Source: Streptomyces caniscabiei (GTDB lineage Bacteria; Actinomycetota; Actinomycetes; Streptomycetales; Streptomycetaceae). From it: a stretch of DNA of 64,000 bases. Shown piece after piece: positions 8,729-16,009 of the stretch (positions are counted from its first letter, which is position 1; the number at the start of each line of letters is the position of its first letter). The stretch spans positions 248,001-312,000 of the forward strand of contig NZ_JABXWI010000004.1 in assembly GCF_014930365.1 (NCBI RefSeq), given 5' to 3'. The notes under the pieces are model-generated. The model saw only the letters and a program-made list of their open reading frames with translations. It made no database searches and was not told the DNA's origin. The position numbers were made by a program, and so were the translations under genes.

Positions 8729-9742
8729 TCAGTCGTCGGCGACCAGGGCGGTCAGGTCGAGGAGGCGGTTGGTGTAGCCCCACTCGTTGTCGTACCAGCC
8801 GAAGACCTTGGCGAGGGTGCCGTTGACCTGGGTGAGAGCCGGGTCGAAGACGCAGGACGACGGGTCCCCGATCACGTCGCGCGACACGATGGGGGCCTTC
8901 GACACGCGCAGGACGCCGTGGAGCGGCCCGTCGGCGGCCGTCGCGAACGCGGCGTTGACCTCCTCGGCCGTGGCCTCGCGCTCCAGCACGACGGCCAGGT
9001 CGGTCAGGGAGCCGTCCTCCACGGGCACGCGGACCGCGATCCCGTCCAGGGCGCCGACCAGCTCCGGTACCACCAGTCCGACGGCGCGGGCGGCGCCCGT
9101 GCTGGTCGGGATGATGCTCAGTGCCGCCGAGCGGGCGCGGCGCAGGTCCTTGTGCGGGCCGTCCAGGAGGGCCTGGTCGTTGGTGTAGCCGTGGATGGTG
9201 GTCATGACACCGCGTTCGATGCCGAAGGCGTCGTCGAGGACCTTCACCATCGGGGCCACGCAGTTGGTCGTGCAGGAGGCGGCCGAGACGATCCGGTCGC
9301 GGTGGCGGTCGTAGGTGCCGTCGTTGACGCCCATGACGATGGTGGCGTCCACGCCCTTGCCGGGAGCGGACAGCAGCACGGTGTGGGCGCCCGCCTTCAG
9401 ATGCAGGGCGGCGGACTCACGGTCGCGGAAGCGGCCGGTGGACTCCACGACGATGTCGGCGCCGTGGTCGGCCCAGCGCAGGGCGGCCGGGTCGCGTTCG
9501 GCGGTGACCGTGATGCGCCGGCCGTCGACGGTGATCGAGCTGTCGTCGTGGCTCACCTCGCGTCCGATGCGTCCGAACGTCGAGTCGTACTCCAGCAGGT
9601 GCGCGAGCGTGGCCGGCGAGGTGATGTCGTTGATCGCGACCACCTCGACGTCCTGGGTGCCGGCCTCGGCGCGGGCGAGGGCGGCGCGCAGGTAGGTGCG
9701 ACCGATACGGCCGAAGCCGTTGATACCGACGCGAACGGTCAT
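8729..9742 (-). CDS. gap: Glyceraldehyde-3-phosphate dehydrogenase (type I)
   Basis: A 337-residue GAPDH of normal length. The Rossmann motif is RVGINGFGRIGRTYLRAAL at the N-terminus, the active-site SAASCTTNCVAP has Cys157, and the C-terminal WYDNEWGYTNRLLDL is canonical. It catalyses oxidative phosphorylation of GAP to 1,3-bisphosphoglycerate in the cytoplasm. The start is ATG 9742 behind GAGGAG. A pair of regulatory palindromes lies at 9902-9935 between this gene and the divergent CBS-BON gene. It is probably an accessory, hypoxia-responsive paralogue beside a housekeeping gap elsewhere (inference). The unrelated leader in the same frame upstream was not taken as coding. Confidence 0.93.
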   Translation of the reverse strand: MTVRVGINGFGRIGRTYLRAALARAEAGTQDVEVVAINDITSPATLAHLLEYDSTFGRIGREVSHDDSSITVDGRRITVTAERDPAALRWADHGADIVVESTGRFRDRESAALHLKAGAHTVLLSAPGKGVDATIVMGVNDGTYDRHRDRIVSAASCTTNCVAPMVKVLDDAFGIERGVMTTIHGYTNDQALLDGPHKDLRRARSAALSIIPTSTGAARAVGLVVPELVGALDGIAVRVPVEDGSLTDLAVVLEREATAEEVNAAFATAADGPLHGVLRVSKAPIVSRDVIGDPSSCVFDPALTQVNGTLAKVFGWYDNEWGYTNRLLDLTALVADD

Positions 9743-9901
9743 GGCGGTGTGCTCCTCACGGGGTCGGGAACCGCGGGCGGAACGGCCGAGGACGGGCGAG
9801 GGCGACGATCTCCCCGGCCTCCTCGCCGGGGAGACCCTCTCCCCCGCCTCGTGGCCGGACTCCCCGATGGCAGCGTCGTGGTGACGGGTCCCGGGGAGCA
9901 G

Positions 9902-9935
9902 GGGCCGCAGGTCCCCCGCCGGGGCCGTCCGGCCC
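9902..9935. promoter_or_regulatory. DevR/OsdR-type palindrome pair, gap / CBS-BON divergent promoter
   Basis: GGGCCGCAGGTCCC (9902-9915) and GGGCCGTCCGGCCC (9922-9935), centres exactly 20 bp apart. The first copy is identical in sequence to the one at 42872-42885, in the same arrangement relative to a consensus copy. The pair is 80 bp from ATG 10015 and 160 bp from ATG 9742. Confidence 0.8.
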
Positions 9936-10014
9936 ATGGAGCACCGCCCGGCACAGGCGGAGAGTGGGTGGGAGGCAGCTGGAGAGACACGAGTGTTTTC
10001 AGGAGGCGAGGGCC

Positions 10015-10722
10015 ATGCGGCACCGGTTGGTGAGCGACCTCATGACCACGTCGGTCGTCCGGGTGCACCCCGACACCGGATTCAAGGAGATCGCCAAACT
10101 GCTCGCCGAGTACGACATCACGGCCGTACCGGTGGTGGACGACGACGACCGTCCCGTGGGCGTCGTCTCCGAGGCGGACCTGTTGCGCAAGGAGGCCGCA
10201 CAACTGGATCCGGCAGGTCTGCTGCCGGTGCTGCATCCGAAGCCCGCGGCCCGCGCGAAGGCGGAGGCGGCGACGGCCGCGGGGCTGATGAGCACTCCGG
10301 CCGTGACCGCCCGACCGCAGTGGACGGTGGTGGAGGCCGCCCAGGTCATGGAGCGGCACCGGGTCAAGCGGCTGCCGGTCGTCGACGAGACCGGTCGGCT
10401 GGTCGGGATGATCAGCAGGGCCGATCTGCTCCGCGTGTTCCTGCGGGGCGACCGCGCCATCCGAGAGGAGATCAACGGAGACGTCCTCCTGCGCACCCTG
10501 GGGATCTCGCCCGACGCGATCCTCGTACGGGTGGTCGACGGACGGGTCACGCTCCGCGGCACCGTCGAGCGCAGCTCCCTCGTCCCGGTCGTGGTGCGGC
10601 TGTGCGACGGCGTGGACGGAGTGGTCGACGTCTCCGCCGAGCTGGAGCATCGCGTCGACGACTCGGACACGTCGGCGGGCTCGGACCCGGGCACGTCGCG
10701 CCGGTCCCAGCTGGCGAGCTGA
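10015..10722 (+). CDS. CBS-pair and BON domain protein
   Basis: A 235-residue protein starting at ATG 10015 behind AGGAGG. CBS motif 1 runs from VSDLMTTSVVRVHPDTGFKE to VGVVSEADLLRKE (about residues 5-62), CBS motif 2 from LMSTPAVTARPQWTVVEAAQ to LVGMISRADLLRVFL (about 92-148), then a BON-like region (ILVRVVDGRVTLRGTVERSS, about 165-215). It is a paralogue of the genes at 2634 and 49007. Likely an adenine-nucleotide sensor of unknown target. It is transcribed away from gap across a shared pair of palindromes. Confidence 0.9.
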   Translation: MRHRLVSDLMTTSVVRVHPDTGFKEIAKLLAEYDITAVPVVDDDDRPVGVVSEADLLRKEAAQLDPAGLLPVLHPKPAARAKAEAATAAGLMSTPAVTARPQWTVVEAAQVMERHRVKRLPVVDETGRLVGMISRADLLRVFLRGDRAIREEINGDVLLRTLGISPDAILVRVVDGRVTLRGTVERSSLVPVVVRLCDGVDGVVDVSAELEHRVDDSDTSAGSDPGTSRRSQLAS

Positions 10723-10753
10723 GCGATCCCGTCGGCGTCCTCGCCGGAGTCCG

Positions 10754-10789
10754 GGGCCGGTTCGCCCGGGGGCCGGGGCCGAACGGCCC
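10754..10789. promoter_or_regulatory. DevR/OsdR-type palindrome pair upstream of the PPOX-fold gene
   Basis: GGGCCGGTTCGCCC (10754-10767) and GGGCCGAACGGCCC (10776-10789; a perfect consensus copy extended to CCGGGGCCGAACGGCCCT), centres 22 bp apart. The second copy ends 87 bp before ATG 10877. Confidence 0.8.
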
Positions 10790-10876
10790 TACCGCGGCAC
10801 GGACGGTCACCGTTCCATGGAGGCCGCCCGTGCCGAAAGCCGTCAGCACGCACACCCACCCGCGCGGAAGACCACT

Positions 10877-11332
10877 ATGCCGATCAGCGAACCCATCGGA
10901 GCCGCCAGGCCCAGGCGGTCAATCGACCTCGACAGCGACGAGGCACTGCGGCTGCTCGGCAGTGTGTCCTTCGGACGGATCGTCTTCACCCGGCACGCGC
11001 TGCCGACCGTCCGTCCCGTCAACCATGTGCTGGACGACGGCGACATCGTCATCCGCACCCACGAGGGCACGGCACTGACCGCGCGGGCCCAGGAGGCGGA
11101 CGACCTGGGCGTCGTGGTGGCGTACGAGGCCGACGCCATCGATCCGGAGACGCACCTCGGCTGGAGCGTGGTCGTCACCGGCTACGCGCGCCCGGTCACC
11201 GATCCCGAGGAGCTGGCCCGTTATCAGGCGATGCTGCGGCCCTGGGTGAGCGGAACCATGGACCACGCGGTCCGTATCCGCCCGGATCTGGTCACCGGCA
11301 TCCGTCTCACGGCCGTCGAGGCGGACGCCTGA
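10877..11332 (+). CDS. Pyridoxamine 5'-phosphate oxidase-fold protein (flavin/F420-type)
   Basis: A 151-residue protein. DSDEALRLLGSVSFGRIVFT begins the split-barrel fold, RPVNHVLDDGDIVIRTHEG follows, and LGWSVVVTGYARPVTDPEEL is family-typical. These small proteins bind FMN, F420 or haem. Several DosR-regulon members in mycobacteria have this fold. ATG 10877 was preferred over ATG 10817 because it begins near the conserved region; neither has a strong RBS. Preceded by a palindrome pair and ended by a hairpin that includes its stop codon. A paralogue is at 26718. Confidence 0.85.
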   Translation: MPISEPIGAARPRRSIDLDSDEALRLLGSVSFGRIVFTRHALPTVRPVNHVLDDGDIVIRTHEGTALTARAQEADDLGVVVAYEADAIDPETHLGWSVVVTGYARPVTDPEELARYQAMLRPWVSGTMDHAVRIRPDLVTGIRLTAVEADA

Positions 11333-11378
11333 GGCCGACCGGGAAACCGGTTGGAACCGGGACACGGTCGGCCTCAGG
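11328..11378. terminator. Bidirectional hairpin between convergent PPOX and USP genes
   Basis: A perfect 14-bp stem CCTGAGGCCGACCG (11328-11341) pairs with 11365-11378. The 23-nt loop itself contains AACCGGTT. The left arm overlaps the TGA stop at 11330-11332. It would serve both the plus-strand gene and the minus-strand USP pseudogene. Confidence 0.85.
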
Positions 11379-11405
11379 TGTCAGGTCGGCTCAAGTCGAA
11401 TCGGC

Positions 11406-12308
11406 TCAGGGATGCGGGACGACGGCGACGGGGCAGCGGGCGTGGTGGAGCACCGCGTGGGTGACCGACCCGATGCGCGGACCGACGTGCGGACCGACGT
11501 GCGGACCTACACCGGGACGGGTGTCCCGGATCCGGCGTCCCACGACGACCAGACCGGCCCCGCTCGCGGCCTGCACGAGCGCGGTGGCAGCCCGTTCCCG
11601 TACGACGCTCTCCACGACGGGAACCCCGGGGAACTTGTCGCACCAGGGGCGCAGCGTCGCCACGACGGCACGCTCCCGCGCCGCGAGCAGCTCGCGTGCC
11701 GGTGTCGGTACGGAGGTGTCGTCCACCGTGTGAGTCGCGGGGACCCGGTACGCGTGGAGCACGCGGAGCCGGGCGTCACGCCGCGCGGCGGCGGCGAAGG
11801 CGAACTCGACGAGTTCGTCGCAGGGACGCGAGGTGTCCAGCCCGAGGACCACGTCCCGGTAGGGGGTCTCCGGTATCTCCTCGGGAGAGATGCCGTCCGG
11901 GGCCGGGAGGTGTTCGTCGGCGAGGGTCTGCCGGGCCCGGACGAGCACCACGGGACGAGGCGGACCTGGCGACCAGACGCTGCGCGACCGAGCCGACGAA
12001 GAACCCCGTGACCGCGCCCGGTCCACGGGAGCCGAGCACCAGCAGTTCCGCCTTGTCGGCCTCCTCCAGCAACGCGTCCACCGGGGAGTCCGCGACGAGC
12101 CGGTCGACGAGCCGCAGTCCGGGGTGCGCGGACCGCACGCTGACGACCGCCCGGTCCAGCGTCAGTTCGGCCCAGCGGCGCTCACCGATGTCGGCCGGTA
12201 CGGAGGCGGGCGGACGCGGGTGCCACGCCCGGCTTCCCTGGCCGCCCAGTGGGCCGCGGCGAGGCTCTCGGTCGATTCGTCGACTCCGACGGTCACGTGT
12301 CGCTGCAT
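11406..12308 (-). pseudogene. Tandem universal stress protein gene broken by two frameshifts
   Basis: ATG 12308 starts MQRHVTVGVDESTESLAAAH, the first strand and helix of a USP domain. The next strand (normally LPLRLVHA-like) is missing and the frame changes. RWAELTLDRAVVSVRSAHPG and LVLGSRGPGAVTGFFVGSVA follow in a second frame, ending near VARS. PRPVVLVRARQTLADEHLPA continues in a third frame into a complete second USP domain (YRDVVLGLDTSRP to HARCPVAVVPHP). All parts of a roughly 290-residue tandem USP are present except a small piece. Either recent decay or base-call errors. It has its own palindrome pair upstream (12381-12415). Confidence 0.8.
11477..11510 (-). repeat. 12-bp tandem repeat in the USP pseudogene
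   Basis: GCGGACCGACGT at 11477-11488 and 11489-11500, plus a partial third copy. On the coding strand it encodes GPHV units in place of the usual FGAHIGPVTHAV loop of the second USP domain. In frame. Confidence 0.85.
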
Positions 12309-12380
12309 GGTGCGCGCCTCCTGCGCTCGGGCCTGGCTGCTCCTGTGCGAAGACTCGGGGAGGACCACCGCGCGCGCAGG

Positions 12381-12415
12381 GGGCCGCACAGTCCTTTCGC
12401 CGGGCCCTTCGGCCC
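12381..12415. promoter_or_regulatory. DevR/OsdR-type palindrome pair upstream of the USP pseudogene
   Basis: GGGCCGCACAGTCC (12381-12394) and GGGCCCTTCGGCCC (12402-12415), centres 21 bp apart, 72-107 bp upstream of ATG 12308 on the minus strand. The rest of 12309-12616 shows no gene that I recognise. Confidence 0.65.
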
Positions 12416-12616
12416 CAACCGCCGTGTGGACGCTGCGGACCCGGGCCGACCGGCGTGGTGGCCGCGTCGAAGGGCACGTCGGCGACGCGCGGCCGGTCGC
12501 GATGTTCCTGGTCGGCCTGGACACCGGCCCTGGCCGCGAGCCCGACCGGCGCGGCCTCCGTCGGGTCGCCGCGAAAGCCCTCCCCGGTCGGGCGAGGGAG
12601 GGAGGGGGCGGCACCG

Positions 12617-13627
12617 TCAGGTGATGTCGAGGACGTCCCGGACAGGGCGGCGGGGGGTGTCCGGGCCGTGCGGACCGTAGCCGAGACGCAGCACCATCTG
12701 GACGTACCCCCGCCCGGAGACGGGGTCGCGGGTGAGGGTGCGCAGGTCGTCGCTCTCCAGCGGGTGGGAGGTCGGCGCGCCGGCCAGTCCGGCTGTCGTG
12801 GCCTCCAGCAGGACGTGTTCCAGTGCCTGCCCGGCACGCAGCCAGTCGAGGAGCGCGTCACCTCGGGTGTACAGCAGGGCCAGGTGGGGGCTGGACTCGA
12901 AGGCGGTGGTGCCACGGTCGGCCACCGGCCGTCGCCCGGCGAAGTCCCGCTGCGGTGCCCGGCCGTCCCGACGGCGCGGGCCGAACGCGTACTCGGGTAC
13001 GCCGTCGGTGGCGATGTCGGCCTCCGGGCCGAGCCGGGTCCAGCGCTCCAGGTCCTCGCGGCCTCCGGGATCCAGGATGTCGCGGCTCTCGGCGTCGCGG
13101 ACCAGCTCCAGGACGGTGTCGAGGTGCCAGGCACCGGGGAACGTGAGCTCGGCGTCCTCCCGGGCGGCGGCCACCCGCAGTCGCGACCGCACGTCCTCGG
13201 GGACGTCCCGGTCGTCGAAGGGGTAACGGCTGGTGTGCCGTCGGTGGATGGCGGGGTACAGCCGGGCCAGATCCTGCTCGTCCGCTGTCGGCCCCCTGTG
13301 GTCCGCCGGGTGCGCGGCGGCCAGCTGGACGGCGGCCAGCAGGCGCGGGTCGCCCGGGTCGGGCAGCAGCCGGACCAGCGGGGACAGGCCCGCGTGCGCC
13401 GCGGCGACGCGGAGGTTGAACAGCGCCGCCCCGCAGCCGATGTGCAGCGCCCGGTGGGTGGGGTCGGTGCGGCGCATGGCCCGGCCGAGGTCGGCGCGCA
13501 GCAGCAGGACACGCTCGTCGGTCAGGAACCGGAAGCGCCAGGGCTGCGCGTTGTGCATGGACGGGGCCGCCGTGGCGTCGGCCACGAGATCGGTCACCGT
13601 CTTCGTGTCCAGCTCTCGCGTGGTCAT
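12617..13627 (-). CDS. Acg-family nitroreductase-like protein
   Basis: A 336-residue protein from ATG 13627 behind GGGAGG. The N-terminal LVADATAAPSMHNAQPWRFR is the flavin-binding start of the Acg (Rv2032) nitroreductase family. Also seen are THRALHIGCGAALFNLRVAA, HRRHTSRYPFDDRDV and C-terminal HVLLEATTAGLAGAPTSHPL. Mycobacterial Acg is a strongly DosR-induced FMN-binding protein with a lid. Whether it reduces substrates or stores flavin is unsettled. A palindrome pair lies 107-141 bp upstream, shared with the divergent fusion gene. Family call is solid; role is inferred. Confidence 0.88.
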   Translation of the reverse strand: MTTRELDTKTVTDLVADATAAPSMHNAQPWRFRFLTDERVLLLRADLGRAMRRTDPTHRALHIGCGAALFNLRVAAAHAGLSPLVRLLPDPGDPRLLAAVQLAAAHPADHRGPTADEQDLARLYPAIHRRHTSRYPFDDRDVPEDVRSRLRVAAAREDAELTFPGAWHLDTVLELVRDAESRDILDPGGREDLERWTRLGPEADIATDGVPEYAFGPRRRDGRAPQRDFAGRRPVADRGTTAFESSPHLALLYTRGDALLDWLRAGQALEHVLLEATTAGLAGAPTSHPLESDDLRTLTRDPVSGRGYVQMVLRLGYGPHGPDTPRRPVRDVLDIT

Positions 13628-13661
13628 CGCAACCTCCCGGCGAGGCATCCGGTATCCGCTC

Positions 13662-13715
13662 CATGAGAAGTCCGCGGCCCCTCGAAAATCCGCGGCCCAT
13701 GAAAAGTCTGCGGCG
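13662..13715. repeat. Three imperfect 18-bp repeats in the nitroreductase leader region
   Basis: CATGAGAAGTCCGCGGCC (13662-13679), CTCGAAAATCCGCGGCCC (13681-13698) and a third diverged copy to about 13715 share an A-rich then CCGCGG pattern. They lie just upstream of the nitroreductase RBS and are A-rich compared with their surroundings. Confidence 0.7.
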
Positions 13716-13734
13716 GTGCCGCCGATAGCGCGAG

Positions 13735-13768
13735 GGACCGTCCGGCCCTCACCTGGGCCGAAGGCCCC
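13735..13768. promoter_or_regulatory. DevR/OsdR-type palindrome pair, nitroreductase / fusion-gene divergent promoter
   Basis: GGACCGTCCGGCCC (13735-13748, in a wider GAGGGACCGTCCGGCCCTC) and GGGCCGAAGGCCCC (13755-13768), centres 20 bp apart. They are 107 bp from ATG 13627 and 110 bp from ATG 13879. Confidence 0.75.
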
Positions 13769-13878
13769 TCGCGCGCTCGCACCACGACGCGGTGCAATGG
13801 AGGGAACGGCAGGAGGCGCCTTTTCTTCCGACACCGACTCCCCCGCTTCGTCGCGGTGGGCGCACGAGGAGGTGGCGT

Positions 13879-15330
13879 ATGCCCTTCGACGACCGTACGG
13901 ACGCCGGACGCCGGCTGGCCCGGCGTCTCGGGCACCTGCGCGGCGAGGATGTCGTGGTCCTGGGACTGCCTCGGGGCGGCGTGCCGGTCGCGTACGAGGT
14001 GGCCGCAGCACTGGAGGCACCGCTGGACGTGCTGGTGGTGCGCAAGCTGGGGGTGCCGTGGCAGCCGGAGCTGGCCTTCGGCGCCATCGGCGAGCACGGT
14101 GTCCGTGTCCTCAACCAGGACGTGATCGACAGCGGCGGGCTGCGGGACGAGGAGCTGGCCGACGTCGAGCGCGCCGAGCGGGCGGAGCTGGAGCGGCGTG
14201 TCGCCCGTTACCGCGCCGGGCGTACCCGTGTGTCCCTCGCGGGTTGCACCGCGCTGGTCGTGGACGACGGGCTGGCCACCGGTGCCACGGCCGAGACGGC
14301 CTGCCGGGTGGTGCGGGGTCAGGGCGCGGCGAGGGTCGTCCTCGCCGTGCCGGTGGGATCGGTGGAGGCCGTCACCCGGCTGCGCGCGGTGGCCGATGAC
14401 GTCGTCTGCCTGGAGACGCGGGAAGACCTGGGCTCGGTCGGCGCGTGGTATCGCGATTTCGCGCAGACGCGCGACTCCGAGGTGATCGGTCTCCTCACCC
14501 GTGCCGCCCCGGCCCAGTCGCAGCCGCCCGCCCCCACCGCCGTCCCGCTCGAGCCGCCTCTCCTGGGCCGACGGGTGGATGTCCCGGCGGGCCGGGCCGG
14601 GGAGAGATCCACGGACCGGGCCCGGCGCACCTCCCCGGCCCGGAGCGCGTCCTCTGCCCGGCTCGCGGAAGGGACCGTGAGCCGCGAGGTGCGGGTGCCC
14701 GCCGGACCCGTACGGCTGCCCGCGCGGCTGGTGCTGCCCGACGCGGCTCCGGTGACGGTCGTCTTCGCGCACGGCAGTGGCAGCGGACGGCACAGTCCGC
14801 GCAACCGGTACGTCGCCGACGTCCTCGACCGGGCGGGCCTGGGCACTTTGCTGCTCGACCTGCTCACGGCGGAGGAGGAGGGCGACCGCCGCAATGTCTT
14901 CGACGTCGCGCTGCTGGCCGGCCGGCTGCACTCCGCCGCCACCTGGCTGCGTGAGAGTACCGGGCTGCCGGTGGCCTGTTTCGGTGCCAGCACCGGAGCC
15001 GCGGCCGCCCTGGAAGCCGCGGCCGCGCCCGGGGCGGACATCCGCGCGATCGTCTCCCGGGGTGGGCGCCCCGACCTGGCGACTCCGGCGGCGCTGGGCC
15101 GGGTGCGGGCACCGACCCTCTTCGTCGTGGGGAGTCTGGACACCGGGGTGCTCAGCCTCAACCGTCTCGCCGCCGACCGGCTCCGCTGTGAACACCGGCT
15201 CGCTGTCGTGCCCGGCGCCACGCATCTCTTCGAGGAGCCGGGGACCCTGGCCATGGCTGCCGAACTGGCCCGCGACTGGTTCACCACCCACGTCGCCAGG
15301 CCGGACACCGGACACCGCCGCCCGGCCTGA
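13879..15330 (+). CDS. Phosphoribosyltransferase / dienelactone-hydrolase-like fusion protein
   Basis: A 483-residue protein from ATG 13879 behind GAGGAGG. Residues 1-215 are a PRTase-fold domain with GEDVVVLGLPRGGVPVAYEV and the PRPP loop ALVVDDGLATGATAETACRV. A low-complexity linker (about 215-275, Pro/Arg/Ser-rich) leads to an alpha/beta hydrolase (VTVVFAHGSGSGRHSPRNRY; nucleophile loop ACFGASTGAAAALEA with Ser; TLFVVGSLDTGVL with Asp; PGATHLFEEPG with His), so a Ser-Asp-His triad is visible. Substrates of both halves are unknown. The fusion is known in actinomycetes. It is transcribed divergently from the nitroreductase over a shared palindrome pair. Confidence 0.88.
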   Translation: MPFDDRTDAGRRLARRLGHLRGEDVVVLGLPRGGVPVAYEVAAALEAPLDVLVVRKLGVPWQPELAFGAIGEHGVRVLNQDVIDSGGLRDEELADVERAERAELERRVARYRAGRTRVSLAGCTALVVDDGLATGATAETACRVVRGQGAARVVLAVPVGSVEAVTRLRAVADDVVCLETREDLGSVGAWYRDFAQTRDSEVIGLLTRAAPAQSQPPAPTAVPLEPPLLGRRVDVPAGRAGERSTDRARRTSPARSASSARLAEGTVSREVRVPAGPVRLPARLVLPDAAPVTVVFAHGSGSGRHSPRNRYVADVLDRAGLGTLLLDLLTAEEEGDRRNVFDVALLAGRLHSAATWLRESTGLPVACFGASTGAAAALEAAAAPGADIRAIVSRGGRPDLATPAALGRVRAPTLFVVGSLDTGVLSLNRLAADRLRCEHRLAVVPGATHLFEEPGTLAMAAELARDWFTTHVARPDTGHRRPA

Positions 15331-15720
15331 GCACGGCTGGACGCGCCGGCCGCCGAGCCGACCGGCGCCGACCGGCGGGGAGGGACGACGCCGGCCGCCG
15401 CCTGACGGGGAGAGTGTCACCGGCCGGCCTGCTGAAGCCCTGGGGCGCGGCGACCACCACGAGCACGGGCACACCGCTGTCGGCACGGTGGCCGTCCCCG
15501 AAGGGCACGCGTCACCGCCGGACTCCTCCGGCACGCCGCCCTTCGCCGGATGTGGGGGCGCGCCGAACCGTGGAGGGCGTCGGGCCGCGGAAGGCAGGGG
15601 AGGCGGCGACCGGGCGGCCCCTTCCCTGCTGAGCCCGGTCGGCCCGCGCGAGCGCGGACATGGGCCCGGCCGAAGGTGCCCGGTCGGCTGCGCCCATGGT
15701 GTGGTCCGGGGCCGCCCCGG
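15331..15720. other. Gene-poor degenerate stretch
   Basis: No intact gene. On the minus strand, 15430-15500 reads SGVPVLVVVAAP, similar to the last strand of a USP domain, so a USP scrap is possible but weak. AGCCCGGTCGGCCC at 15632-15645 is a partial match to the island palindrome. Confidence 0.4.
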
Positions 15721-15850
15721 TCAGGCAGCCCGCACCGGGATCGTCCGGGTCGCCGTCTCCGGCACCGGGACCGCGACGGTCAGGACACCGTCCTTGTACT
15801 CGAGCCGATCGGGCCCGAAGGGTGCCTGTCGGTCCTGGATTTCCGACGTG
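15721..15850 (-). pseudogene. 3' fragment of an Hsp20/alpha-crystallin gene
   Basis: The minus-strand end APFGPDRLEYKDGVLTVAVP, then VPETATRTIPVRAA and a stop, matches the C-terminal strands of Hsp20-family chaperones (pattern YxDGVLTVxVP). The rest of the alpha-crystallin domain and the N-terminus are absent; the upstream frame is not protein-like. HspX is the classic DosR-regulon chaperone in mycobacteria, so the fragment fits the island. Non-functional. Confidence 0.75.
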
Positions 15851-16009
15851 TCCTGGCTCTCTCGGGCACCGGACGTGACGGGACGGGCATTTGAGGCGCG
15901 AATCATGCAAATCCATTCGATAGAAGCACAGTTGATGACAAACAGTGGTCCGACCGGCATCGATGCAGTGGGATGACCCGATCGTCAGGGAAGGCGGGGT
16001 GGGACGGGC

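Noticed and set aside
8573..8783. Upstream start (8783) for the GH65 gene
   Set aside because: The 70 extra residues overlap the 3' end of gap and are unlike GH65 N-termini; ATG 8573 has a good GGAGGA site.
15281..15508. USP remnant on the minus strand (GVPVLVVVAAP)
   Set aside because: Only about 11 residues resemble a USP end; too little to call a pseudogene.
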